A DNA stretch of 32,858 nucleotides from an uncultured Verrucomicrobiota bacterium (GTDB lineage: Bacteria; Verrucomicrobiota; Verrucomicrobiia; Limisphaerales; CAIMTB01), in NCBI GenBank assembly GCA_903844265.1, contig CAIMTB010000503.1, positions 1-32,858 on the forward strand, written 5' to 3'. A model generated the notes under the pieces. The model did not search any database. It worked only from the letters and a program-made list of their open reading frames with translations, and had not been told where the DNA came from. A program made the position numbers and the translations under genes. Position 1 is the stretch's first letter; the number at the start of each line of letters is the position of its first letter. Of this stretch, positions 6,788 through 15,454 are shown one piece after another.

Positions 6788-9196
6788 TTGCCCGCGCTCA
6801 GCCTCCGCTCCGCCGCTCTCGCCTCGGTGCTTCTCGCGAGTCTTTGTCACTCGGCACCCGCGGCGACCGATGACATCGGCAAGCCGTCATCCCTCGCGCC
6901 ATCGCGCGTGGTGCTGACCTACCTCCAACCCGCCCGCCGTTGGCTCGACTCACTTCCTGTCGGCAACGGTCGGATCGGCGCCATGATCTTCGGCGGCGTG
7001 GCTACCGAGCGGATCGCGCTGAACGAATCCACGTTCTGGTCCGGAGCACCAGGCACCGATCACGACAACCCCGCCGCGCGCGAGCAGCTCGCCGGAATCC
7101 GGTCGAAACTCTTCGCCGGCGACTACCGCGAGGCCGTCGGCCTGATCAGCCGCCACATGCTCGGCCGACAGGGCAACTACGGCACCCACCTGCCGGTGGG
7201 AGACCTGTTCCTCGACATGCCCCACGGCGAGGCGGCCGTCAGCGGGTACGAACGCCACCTGAACCTCGCATCCGCCGTCGCCGAGACATCCTATTCCGTG
7301 GATGGCGTCCGATTCACCAGGGCCGTGTTTGCCTCCCACCCCGACCAGGCGCTGGTCATCCTGCTGACCGCCGACAAGCCCGGGAGTATTTCATTCAAGC
7401 TCAGGGTCCAGCCCAACTCAAAATCCGCTGAACTGACCACCACAGCCGCCGACACGCTCGCGATGACCGAGTCGGCGCGTGAGAACAAACATAGTGATGG
7501 CAAGACCGGGGTCCTCTTATCCGGCCTGCTTCGAGTAGGGATCGACAAGGGCCATTGCCGTTCAGGAAGCGACCTCATCGAGGTCAGCGGGGCGGATTCC
7601 GCGACGATCCTCGTCTGCCTGGCCACCGATTTCCCGGGGCTGGGCGAGCCAAGGAAGATCGACGCCTCCGACGCGATGGGGCGTTGCCGGGACCAACTCA
7701 CCGCCGCCGCCCGCCATTCCCCGGCCGAGTTACGCCGGCGGCACACGGCGGATCACGCGAGATTGTTCGGCCGCGTTGGCATGGACCTCGGTCATTCCGC
7801 GGCGGACACGTTGCCGACCGACGTACGGATGAAGCGGGTGAGGGAGGGCGCGGAGGATCCCGGGTTGGCGGCGTTGTTCTTCCAGTACGGCCGCTATCTC
7901 CTGGTGGCCGGGTCGCGTGAGGATTCACCGCTGCCGACCAACCTGCAGGGCATCTGGAACGACAACCTCGCCTGCAACATGGGTTGGACCTGTGACTTCC
8001 ACCTCGACATCAATACCCAGCAGAATTACTGGCCCGCCGAGGTAGCCAACCTCAGCGAATGCCACGCCCCGCTGTTCCGGCTGCTCGAGTCGATGCGCAA
8101 GCCCGGACGTCGGACAGCCCGCACCGTGTACGGCGCGGATGGCTGGGTCTGCCATGTGTTCACCAACCCGTGGGGCTACACCGCGCCCGGCTGGGGACTG
8201 GGCTGGGGACTGCATCCCACCGGCGGCATCTGGCTCGGGTCCCACCTCTGGCAGCATTATGATTTCACCCGGGACCGGAAATTCCTCGGCGACACCGCCT
8301 ACCCGGTTCTCAAGGAGGCCGCGGAATTCTTCCTGAGCTACATGGTCATCGACCCGAGGAACGGCTGGCTGGTGACCGGTCCATCGACGTCGCCTGAGAA
8401 TTCGTTCACAGGTCCGGACGGCCAGGGATCGTTCAGTGAGTCGATGGGACCGACCTGCGACATCGTGCTGGTGCGGGATCTGTTCGAGTCCTGCGTGGAG
8501 GCCAGCCGGATCCTCGCGAAGGACGCGCCGTTCCGCGCCCGGCTCGAGGAGGCGCTGGGGAAGTTGCCGCCGCTGCGTGTCGGCCGGCACGGGCAACTCA
8601 TGGAGTGGCTCCAGGATTTCGAGGAAGCCGCACCCAACCACAGGCACACCACCCATCTCATCGCGCTTTATCCCAGCGCACAGATCACCCCGGACCGGAC
8701 CCCTGCCCTCGCGGAGGCCGCCCGCACGACGCTGCAACGCCGCCTGAGCCAGAAGGATTGGGAGGACGTGGAATGGAGCCGCGGCAACCTGATCCATTTC
8801 TATGCCCGCCTGGGTGATGGAGAGTCGGCACACAAGCACCTGCGCGGACTGCTCGCCGAAGATACCGACCTCGATCTCCTGACCTTCTCCAGGGGCGGCA
8901 TCGCCGGTGCACCGGAGAATATCTTCTGCGTGGACGGAAATTCCGCGGGCGCCTCCGGCATCGCGGAAATGTTGGTCCAATCGCACGGCGGCGAACTCCG
9001 GCTCCTGCCGGCACTCCCCAGGGCGTGGCCGACCGGGTCCGTGCGCGGGTTCAAGGCGCGCGGCAACATCACCGTCGACATGGACTGGCGGGACGGCCGG
9101 GTGGTCGGGCTCATGCTCAGCGCCAGCGATCGGACCCCGGTGAAGGTGCGCGTCAACGGGGAGGAGCGCAGCCTGGTACCCGGGCGGGCCCGATGA
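6782..9196 (+). CDS. GH95 family alpha-L-fucosidase, secreted
   Basis: 804-residue exported glycoside hydrolase family 95 enzyme, which releases alpha-1,2-linked L-fucose (some members act on L-galactose) by inversion. The start at 6782 gives MKLPALSLRS and a signal peptide ending near SAPAATD. The N-terminal beta domain has the GH95 signature LPVGNGRIGAMIFGG (58-72) with LNESTFWSG. The catalytic (alpha/alpha)6 domain has TNLQGIWN (386-393), DINTQQNYWPAE (409-420), PSTSPENSF (534-542) with Glu539 as likely general acid, and CVDGN (716-720) with Asp718. Length is normal for the family. One oddity is Asp409 where I expect the first Asn of the usual N-x-N pair. It follows the GH-D-like gene, separated only by repeat copy B. 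Confidence 0.93.
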   Translation: MKLPALSLRSAALASVLLASLCHSAPAATDDIGKPSSLAPSRVVLTYLQPARRWLDSLPVGNGRIGAMIFGGVATERIALNESTFWSGAPGTDHDNPAAREQLAGIRSKLFAGDYREAVGLISRHMLGRQGNYGTHLPVGDLFLDMPHGEAAVSGYERHLNLASAVAETSYSVDGVRFTRAVFASHPDQALVILLTADKPGSISFKLRVQPNSKSAELTTTAADTLAMTESARENKHSDGKTGVLLSGLLRVGIDKGHCRSGSDLIEVSGADSATILVCLATDFPGLGEPRKIDASDAMGRCRDQLTAAARHSPAELRRRHTADHARLFGRVGMDLGHSAADTLPTDVRMKRVREGAEDPGLAALFFQYGRYLLVAGSREDSPLPTNLQGIWNDNLACNMGWTCDFHLDINTQQNYWPAEVANLSECHAPLFRLLESMRKPGRRTARTVYGADGWVCHVFTNPWGYTAPGWGLGWGLHPTGGIWLGSHLWQHYDFTRDRKFLGDTAYPVLKEAAEFFLSYMVIDPRNGWLVTGPSTSPENSFTGPDGQGSFSESMGPTCDIVLVRDLFESCVEASRILAKDAPFRARLEEALGKLPPLRVGRHGQLMEWLQDFEEAAPNHRHTTHLIALYPSAQITPDRTPALAEAARTTLQRRLSQKDWEDVEWSRGNLIHFYARLGDGESAHKHLRGLLAEDTDLDLLTFSRGGIAGAPENIFCVDGNSAGASGIAEMLVQSHGGELRLLPALPRAWPTGSVRGFKARGNITVDMDWRDGRVVGLMLSASDRTPVKVRVNGEERSLVPGRAR

Positions 9197-9255
9197 CCGG
9201 ATACGGCCTGGAAAAGGGGAGACGACCTCCCAGTCCGGACCTCTTCTTTCCGTGC

Positions 9256-9308
9256 TTGACGGACTGGGGCAACGGTTTCAAACATGTGTTTGAAACGGCG
9301 GTTTGAAG
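9256..9308 (+). promoter_or_regulatory. TetR operator palindrome with overlapping promoter
   Basis: A near-perfect palindrome lies at 9275-9296: arms GTTTCAAACA and TGTTTGAAAC (10 bp, no mismatch) around a TG centre. A further half-site GTTTGAAG follows at 9301-9308, touching the ATG of the TetR gene. A -35-like TTGACG is at 9256-9261; a spacer of 17-18 nt puts the -10 inside the palindrome (weak AAACAT). Such a site directly before a TetR gene indicates autorepression; ligand and other targets are unknown. Confidence 0.75.
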
Positions 9309-9974
9309 ATGAGCACTCCCTCCCTGTTGGATCCGGAACGGGCCGCGACGCGCGAGCAGCTGATTGCGGCGGCGGGGGCGGTGTTTGCGGATTCCGGGTT
9401 CCGGGGCGCGACGGTCCGGGACATCTGCCAGAAGGCGGGGGCGAACGTGGCGGCTGTGAACTATCATTTCGGGGACAAGCAGGGGCTTTATACCGAGGTT
9501 CTTCGCCGCAACTACCAGCGCGCCATCGAGAGGTTTCCAGGCGCGGGCGGGATTCCGGCCGGGGCCAGCGCGGAGGCGCGGTTGCTGGCATTCATCCGAT
9601 CGTTCCTCCAGCGGATCTTCGCGGAGGGGGTGGATTCCTGCCATGGGCGGCTCCTTGCGCGGGAGATGATCGATCCCACGCCGGCGCTGGATGCGTTGGT
9701 GGCGGTGGAGATCCGGGCGCTGGCCGACCAGTTGACGGCGATCGTGCGCGAGCTGCTACCCCGGGGTGATGACGTGGCCTCGGTCCGGCTTTGCATGGCG
9801 AGCGTGGTCAGCCAGATCGTGTTCTATCATCATTGTCAGCCGGTGATACGGCGCATGTTTCCCGAACTTCATTTCACCCCCTCGAACCTCGAGGCCCTGG
9901 CACAGCACGTCACCCGGTTTTCCCTCGCGGGAATCCGGGACGTCGGCCGGGGGCGAACGTCGAAACGCCATTGA
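9309..9974 (+). CDS. TetR-family transcriptional regulator, CecR/YbiH-like
   Basis: 221-residue DNA-binding repressor. The N-terminal HTH domain covers about 15-62, with ATVRDICQKAGANVAAVNYH and FGDKQGLYTEV as helix-turn-helix and following helix. The C-terminal part (AFIRSFLQRIF..., CHGRLLAREMIDPTPALDAL..., VVSQIVFYHHCQPVIRRMFP) looks like the CecR/DUF1956 ligand-binding domain. The ATG at 9309 is preferred over an in-frame TTG at 9303. The stop lies only 4 nt before the TolC gene, so the two are one transcript, and the palindrome at 9275-9296 gives self-control. In relatives such as E. coli cecR the regulator heads an efflux operon; here only the TolC part follows. Confidence 0.9.
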   Translation: MSTPSLLDPERAATREQLIAAAGAVFADSGFRGATVRDICQKAGANVAAVNYHFGDKQGLYTEVLRRNYQRAIERFPGAGGIPAGASAEARLLAFIRSFLQRIFAEGVDSCHGRLLAREMIDPTPALDALVAVEIRALADQLTAIVRELLPRGDDVASVRLCMASVVSQIVFYHHCQPVIRRMFPELHFTPSNLEALAQHVTRFSLAGIRDVGRGRTSKRH

Positions 9975-9978
9975 ACCC

Positions 9979-11367
9979 ATGAAAACCACTCGTCACCCGC
10001 GGCTCGCGGCCACGCTGGCCGCCTTGGTCACCCTGCCCTTCGCCCTGTCGCTCCCGGGTCGCGGCGCCACAAACGCGCCCCCCATCGCCTGGCCGGACCA
10101 CCCGCTGTCGGTCGTCGATTGCCTGAACCTCGCGGAATCCCAGAACGGAACGATCGCCAGCGCCCGCAAGGAACTCGAGGCCAGCGAAGGCGTGGTCATC
10201 CAGACACGCGCGATCCTGCTTCCCAAGGCCCAGATCACCGGTGATTTCCGCGGAACCGAGGAGGATTCGATCGAGTCGGCGTCGACCCCATTCGGCACGA
10301 TCAAGTTTGGCCAGACCGAGAGTTGGGAGACCGGCGTGAGGCTCGTGCAATCCCTGTACGAGGGGGGGAGGATGGCGTCGGCGAGGCGCTCGATGCAGCT
10401 GACTCGCGATGCCGCGATCAACGGTTTCCAGACCACCCTGCTCGATGCGTTCCTCGAGGTGCGGCTGGCCTATTACAACGCGCTGCTCGCGCTGGAGCAG
10501 GTCGGCGTGCAGGAGGCCTCGGTGCGACTCCTCGAGCGCGAGCTCCTCGACAACCAGCGGCGCTTCGATGCCGGCAGCGTGCCGCGCTTCAACGTGCTTC
10601 GTGCCGAGGTCGAACTCGCGAACGCGAAGCCACGCCTCATCCGCGCCCGAAACGCCTGGCGCAATGGCAAGACCTACCTCGCCAGCCTGCTCGGCTACCG
10701 TGTCGCCAACATCATCACCGAGGACATCCCGCTCCAACTCGCCGACAAGCTCGAGACGACACCGTTCGAGATCGAGCTGGGACGCGCCCTCACGCTGGCG
10801 CAGGAACGGCGCACCGAGCTCAAGTCGCTCCGCCTCGGGGAACAGCTCCGCCGCGAGGGAGTGGTCAATGCGCGGGCCGGCTATCGTCCCAGCGTGCAGG
10901 CCTTCGCGGGTTACGGCATCCGGCGTTCCCAGTTCGGGTCCGAGATCGACAACGAGCTGCACGGCTGGACCGCGGGAGTGCAGGCGAGCTGGAACATTTT
11001 CGACGGCCAACTGACCCGGGGTCGCGTGGTCGAGGCCAACGCCCGCCACGAGCAATCCGAGATCGAGTTCGACAATGCCGCCCGTCAGATCTCCGTCGAA
11101 GTACGGACGGCCTATTCCAACTTCAGCGAGGCGCGTGAAGTGCTCGAGTCCCAGGTCAAGGTTCTCGAGCAGGCCACGGAAGCGTTGCGCCTTGCCACCG
11201 CACGCTCCGAGGCCGGCAGCGGGACCCAGCTCGACGTGCTCGGGGCGCAGACGGCACTCACCGAGGCCCGCACCACGCAGAACCTGGGGCGGCGAGACTA
11301 TCTCGTGGCTCTGGCGAAACTGCAGCGCGCAGTGGGTCAGAAAGTAGAGACGCGGTCGAAGGAATAG
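9979..11367 (+). CDS. TolC-family outer membrane efflux protein
   Basis: 462-residue outer-membrane channel subunit of the TolC/OEP type. A signal peptide (MKTTRHPRLAATLAALVTLPFALSL, about 1-30) is followed by the internal duplication typical of the family. Each half has long coiled-coil helices (for example ESQNGTIASARKELEASEG near 54-72 and RVVEANARHEQSEIEFDNAARQ in the second half) and short beta-strands (PKAQITGDFRG; PSVQAFAGYGIRRS then GWTAGVQASWNIFDG). Such proteins trimerise and dock with a periplasmic adaptor and an inner-membrane pump. No adaptor (HlyD) or ABC/RND pump gene follows, so the partners must be elsewhere. It is co-transcribed with the TetR gene 4 nt upstream. Confidence 0.94.
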   Translation: MKTTRHPRLAATLAALVTLPFALSLPGRGATNAPPIAWPDHPLSVVDCLNLAESQNGTIASARKELEASEGVVIQTRAILLPKAQITGDFRGTEEDSIESASTPFGTIKFGQTESWETGVRLVQSLYEGGRMASARRSMQLTRDAAINGFQTTLLDAFLEVRLAYYNALLALEQVGVQEASVRLLERELLDNQRRFDAGSVPRFNVLRAEVELANAKPRLIRARNAWRNGKTYLASLLGYRVANIITEDIPLQLADKLETTPFEIELGRALTLAQERRTELKSLRLGEQLRREGVVNARAGYRPSVQAFAGYGIRRSQFGSEIDNELHGWTAGVQASWNIFDGQLTRGRVVEANARHEQSEIEFDNAARQISVEVRTAYSNFSEAREVLESQVKVLEQATEALRLATARSEAGSGTQLDVLGAQTALTEARTTQNLGRRDYLVALAKLQRAVGQKVETRSKE

Positions 11368-11450
11368 GACTCCACGAACCGGACTCCAGACGGCTTTGAC
11401 CACCTTCCGCTGGCTTCTTCACGCGATCCTGAAACGCTCGCGATCAGGCC

Positions 11451-12833
11451 ATGAGCTACCCGCCACACCTTCCCCATCGCAGGGACGAACTCCCGCGAGT
11501 CCACGCCGCCTGCGATCGCCGCTCCGTTCCAGCCTCGCAGGAACTCGACCGTCCGGATCAGGCGAAGCACTCCAAACAAACCGCCTCGCCGTGGAACCGT
11601 CGCGCGATCGCCCTGGTCTGGTCCATCCTGTCGATCGGCCTCGTCCCGCCGTCAATCCACGGCGCGGACACCCCGGCACAACCGATCGCTGCGGACGCCT
11701 ACCGCTTCGACCGCATCATCTCCCGTCCCGTGCTCGAGAACTATCTCTCCCGGGCGATCACCATGGAGGGCCTGTTCAACGGCCGCGGCGATCTGGACGA
11801 CAACCTCCGCATGCTGACCCGCATCGGGGCCAAGTTCATAGGCCGCAGCCTCTGCCTCTGGGGAGGTGAGGCCCAACTCCTCTCCAACCTGGAACGTGCC
11901 GGGCGTCAGGTCCCCAAAGCCCTCGCCGCGGACCCCGACATGATCCTCCAGGCCTGCATCTTTGAGATCGTCACGACCCAGGCCGACCAGGTGCCCGTTC
12001 CCGAATGGGCATTCGAGGCGCTGGGCCAAAGCCCGGAGAAGAGGAACTTCCGCTACGCCGACATGCTCTATCCGAGCGGGCGCCTCAAGGATCACTGGCG
12101 CCCCGGTCAATCCGTCCCCGATGTCAGCCGCCCTGAGACAAAGCTTTGGTTCTATTTCCTGGGCGCTTCCTTCATCGACGCCGGGTTCGAGGCCATCCAC
12201 TTCGGCCAGACGGAGCTGATGAACGGCAACGATCGGAGCCTCGACCATTACTCGCAGGTCCTCGACCTGCTCCGGGCCCACGCATCGCGGAAGGCGCGGC
12301 GGCACATCCTGCTCTGCGATTCCCATGTCCCGGGCGGTGGGTTGTTGAAGGAAGGCAGGTTGCTCATGGACTTCCATTCGTTCCCGCTGCGCATCAAGGA
12401 GACTCCCGAGAAACCCCAGGAAGCCGTCCTTCAACTTGGATTTTCCGATGGTCTCTATCTCCGGAGCAAAGGCGGAAAAACTCCCAGCGGCTGGACCTGC
12501 GACCACCTTCCCTATCTCGCGGAGATAGATAATTGGGGCGTCAGCAAGCAGCCGGGCCAGTCCGGCGCGGGCAGCATCTGGATCTGGGGCTACGACGAGA
12601 TCACCTGGTTCGCCCACCAGTCGCCTTCCTACCGGAGCAATTGGCTGTCCTACGCCACGCAATGGGTCCGCAAGACCGACCCGAATGGACACCTCCAGAT
12701 GCCCGGGAGCCGGACCCTCAGCTCCCCGCTCGACCGCCGCCATTGGTACTACGCCAACCGGCCGAGTCCTGCGGTGCCCGACGGCCTCGACGACGAGGAA
12801 GCCATCCGGGCCATCTGGGCTCAGGCCCGGTAA
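11451..12833 (+). CDS. Secreted protein of unknown function
   Basis: 460-residue protein I do not recognise. A hydrophobic segment (RRAIALVWSILSIGLVPPSIHGAD, about 50-72) looks like a signal peptide, but about 48 polar residues precede it. No ATG, GTG or TTG lies in frame between 11451 and this segment, so either the n-region is unusually long or an upstream frameshift has replaced the true start. The mature part has a fold-like pattern of alternating strands and helices, with IHFGQTELMNGNDRS, LLCDSHVPGGGLL, LMDFHSFPLR and SIWIWGYDEITWF. The Glu and Asp residues at strand ends suggest a TIM-barrel glycosidase-like protein, but this is only an impression. It converges on another secreted glycosidase-like gene, with a hairpin repeat between them. 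Confidence 0.7.
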   Translation: MSYPPHLPHRRDELPRVHAACDRRSVPASQELDRPDQAKHSKQTASPWNRRAIALVWSILSIGLVPPSIHGADTPAQPIAADAYRFDRIISRPVLENYLSRAITMEGLFNGRGDLDDNLRMLTRIGAKFIGRSLCLWGGEAQLLSNLERAGRQVPKALAADPDMILQACIFEIVTTQADQVPVPEWAFEALGQSPEKRNFRYADMLYPSGRLKDHWRPGQSVPDVSRPETKLWFYFLGASFIDAGFEAIHFGQTELMNGNDRSLDHYSQVLDLLRAHASRKARRHILLCDSHVPGGGLLKEGRLLMDFHSFPLRIKETPEKPQEAVLQLGFSDGLYLRSKGGKTPSGWTCDHLPYLAEIDNWGVSKQPGQSGAGSIWIWGYDEITWFAHQSPSYRSNWLSYATQWVRKTDPNGHLQMPGSRTLSSPLDRRHWYYANRPSPAVPDGLDDEEAIRAIWAQAR

Positions 12834-12845
12834 CCACGAGCCCGT

Positions 12846-12921
12846 CGTGGCAGCCGGCGTGAGGAGGCTGTATTCATCCGCGCTTGGATCACGCTGGAGT
12901 CTCCTGACGTCGACTGCCACG
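12846..12921. repeat. Imperfect inverted repeat (hairpin), copy 2
   Basis: Same element as 137-212: left arm begins CGTGGCAGCCGGCGTGAGG, right arm GGAGTCTCCTGACGTCGAC, ending TGCCACG. The arms at 12846-12871 and 12896-12921 pair imperfectly around a 24-nt spacer, the same geometry as copy 1. It fills the gap between two convergent genes (stops at 12833 and 12935), so it could serve as a terminator for both strands. Arm sequence and spacer length are conserved more strictly than the spacer sequence. Confidence 0.78.
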
Positions 12922-12934
12922 GCCCGTTCCAGCC

Positions 12935-15073
12935 CTAGGTCGTGCTTGCCGACAGCGTCAACAACCCCACCGACCAGGCTCCCAACCCCGGCACCTTCAG
13001 GCGGCGTTGCGCCTCTGAGGTCACGCCAGCCACCCGCGGCCCAGGTGCCAGTCGCGTCGTCTTTCCATCAAAGTCCGTCCAGCGCAGCTGTTGCATCCGG
13101 GCCGGCACCCGCACCGCCAGTTCCTCCGCCGGATCCAGCGAGCCATTCAACAGCAGGCAGGCCACACGATCCGGCCCCTGCTCACGCACCCAAAGGTGGA
13201 CACGCGCGAACGAATCCACCACCACCGGGAGTCGCCCGTCCGCAAGCCAGGCGCACACTGATTTCATCTGCGTGGACTTCGCGAGATGATGGAGTTGCAT
13301 CCAGGGAAAATAGCCCATCACCACCACCCGACCGCCCAGTTCATTCTTGAATAGAGTCATGGACGCCCCCAGGTCGCGCCCCGAGTAGTCGATCATCCGC
13401 GCCAGGACGTCGGTGGACGCGCTGTTCGGACGGAGTTCCTGGGCGGTCTCATGCCAGAACGACTGCCGGCAGTCGCGGGAGTAGCCGTGATAACTTCCGT
13501 TCAACGCATGTTCCGAGAGCACCTCGATGGCGTCGCGCGCCCTTACCTCCCCGAGGCTTACTCCCGTCCACGAGGCCAGTCCGAGCCGGTTCAACGACTG
13601 CCAGGCGGCGGCATCCATCAGAACGCCGCCGGAGAAGTGTCGCCGCAGGTCGTCCTTCGAGAAGGCGAGTAGGCCCGGTCCGGAAAAGACCGCGACGCGC
13701 GAGCCTTCTGGCCCGTAGGCGATCGGTATTCCTATTTCGGAGAGCACATAGCCCCGGGACAACCCACCCACGGCATCCGATCCGCCCTCAGGCCAGGCGC
13801 CATCCACGCTGTTGGCCGAGAAGATATCCGGCGTCCACGCCGGCCACACGCCGACCACGGGGCTGCGGCCGAATTCCTCACGGAGCGCGCGATAAAACGG
13901 GCGGGCCCGGTGGATCCTGTGCAGCAGCCGGTCATATTCCGCCAGCGGATCCGGGCGCTGGGAAAGCACGTTGAACGCGGTCCCCGTGCAACCCGCGGCC
14001 ATGTGCGCCGCCGCCTCCACCACCGTCGTCTCCGCCGCCTTGCGGAGCAGGTCGTACGGAAAATTCTCTATCTCCGACTGGATGACCTCGACCTGTCGCG
14101 GCAATTGCGAAACCTGGCGTCCGATATCATGCGCCTTCCCAGCCAACCCGGTGAGTGACTCGTCAGAATAGAAGCCGCCGCCGGGCCGCCACCGCACCGG
14201 GCCGCGGTCCGCTCCGGCCAATGTCCCCGCCCAGCGGGAGAATCCATAACCCTCATAGAACCGGTCCCCGGTCATGAACCCCAGCGCGAGACCGGGCCGC
14301 ACCCGATGCACGGTCTGTTCGATCAGGGCGAACAGGCTGTCGAGCATGGCCCGGTTGTGATCCAACCAGCGGACCCGGGCCGCCAGACGTTCCTCCAAGG
14401 ATCCGGACTGGAACGATGCGAGCAGGGTCCCGCGCGTAAACGGCCGCCCCGATTCCTTGGAGTACCGGGCCACGCAACCCTCACAGAAGCAGGTCATCCC
14501 CACCGGCATGTGGCCCGCGAGACGGACGTCGTCATCGATCCAGATGAAGTCGGGATCCGCCTCGGCGAGCGCCGTGTAGACCTGCGCGACATAGGCCCGC
14601 AACTCGTCGCTCGCGGGGCAGAAACTCCCGCGCGAACTGCGACCCTGGGGGTCCGTGACACGCGCCCAGTTCTCGGCGAGCGACCCATCCAGATTCTCCT
14701 CATGATGCCCCATCGTGGCGAGAAGGTTGATCCCCGCCGACATCCCCTCGGCCCGGATACGAGGCATCCGCTTCGCCAGGATCTCGGCGCGCTGCTGGAT
14801 CTCCGAGAGCGGAAGCGGTGGGTGCGTGCTCGACGTGAAGAACGCGATCTCGTCCGCGACACCTGGACATTGCCGAAAGAAGCGGATCAGCGCCTCGAAG
14901 CGTTCGTCGGTCTGCCATTGCTCGTTCGAGATCCGGAAGGCGACCAGGCCAGGATGGGATCCGGGTCCTGACCGACGGGTGGATGCGGCATCCACGGGAT
15001 GCATCGTCGAGAGAAGGCTCGCTGTGGTTGCCGCAGCTTGGAGGAACGAACGTCGGTTCAAGGGCTCATTCAT
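12935..15073 (-). CDS. Tat-exported putative glycosidase-like protein
   Basis: 712-residue protein with an N-terminal twin-arginine signal (LNRRSFLQAAATTASLLS, 5-22). The N-terminal 350 residues look like a TIM barrel: ALIRFFRQCPGVADEIAFFT, AGINLLATMGHH, then the strand DFIWIDDDVRLAGH (175-188) with an Asp triplet at a strand end. A short Cys pair, CFCEGC, follows at 195-200. Relatives of this style are found among uncharacterised glycosyl-hydrolase-like families that also carry a Cys-rich insert. The later part has GLLAFSKDDLRRHFSGGVLMDAAAW, resembling the trimerisation (class I glutaminase-like) domain of GH42-type enzymes, and a C-terminal beta domain. The substrate is unknown and family assignment is tentative. 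It stands alone on its strand, facing the 11451-12833 gene. Confidence 0.75.
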   Translation of the reverse strand: MNEPLNRRSFLQAAATTASLLSTMHPVDAASTRRSGPGSHPGLVAFRISNEQWQTDERFEALIRFFRQCPGVADEIAFFTSSTHPPLPLSEIQQRAEILAKRMPRIRAEGMSAGINLLATMGHHEENLDGSLAENWARVTDPQGRSSRGSFCPASDELRAYVAQVYTALAEADPDFIWIDDDVRLAGHMPVGMTCFCEGCVARYSKESGRPFTRGTLLASFQSGSLEERLAARVRWLDHNRAMLDSLFALIEQTVHRVRPGLALGFMTGDRFYEGYGFSRWAGTLAGADRGPVRWRPGGGFYSDESLTGLAGKAHDIGRQVSQLPRQVEVIQSEIENFPYDLLRKAAETTVVEAAAHMAAGCTGTAFNVLSQRPDPLAEYDRLLHRIHRARPFYRALREEFGRSPVVGVWPAWTPDIFSANSVDGAWPEGGSDAVGGLSRGYVLSEIGIPIAYGPEGSRVAVFSGPGLLAFSKDDLRRHFSGGVLMDAAAWQSLNRLGLASWTGVSLGEVRARDAIEVLSEHALNGSYHGYSRDCRQSFWHETAQELRPNSASTDVLARMIDYSGRDLGASMTLFKNELGGRVVVMGYFPWMQLHHLAKSTQMKSVCAWLADGRLPVVVDSFARVHLWVREQGPDRVACLLLNGSLDPAEELAVRVPARMQQLRWTDFDGKTTRLAPGPRVAGVTSEAQRRLKVPGLGAWSVGLLTLSASTT

Positions 15074-15454
15074 GGCGATGATCGCGCCTGACTGGAAATC
15101 TCAGGGGAGCGCGAACGCCAACGTATCCCGACGCCCCGAAAAAATGAAGACCGCAGAGAAATCGTATGGAGGGACAGGTCTTTGGTACGTTCGGCGCGCC
15201 GTCCTTTGCGGACGCGCCAAGGCACGGCGCCCTCGGAGAGGCCGCCCTACCCCCGAGGACCGGAAGATCTCCTGTGCGCCTTCCAGTGCATCCATAGGCT
15301 GACGGTAGGGCGTGCACTCCGCTGCGCGCCGCCCCTTGCGGACGCACCCAGGCACGGCGCCCTCGGAGAGGCCGGCCACATCCTGTTTGCCGAGGTTCGT
15401 TTTCTTGGGGAATCTGGACCTCGCACTTGAGTCGTATCGAGTGGCCGTAAAAAA
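15074..15454. other. Gene-free spacer with two direct repeats and one hairpin
   Basis: 381 nt between divergent genes without a convincing ORF. A 51-nt direct repeat occurs at 15194-15244 and 15324-15374, offset 130 nt, with 4 mismatches by hand count. Between them, 15309-15330 is a hairpin (GGCGTGCA, 6-nt loop, TGCGCGCC) that is the reverse-strand counterpart of hairpin 2 in the 4401-4569 element, including the flanking GTAGGGCG. The promoter for the malic enzyme gene must lie at the right end, but I see no strong -35/-10 pair and no Shine-Dalgarno sequence there. Confidence 0.75.

Noticed and set aside
9910-11403. 497-residue minus-strand ORF across TolC
   Set aside because: Antisense shadow of a well-recognised TolC protein; no motif of its own.
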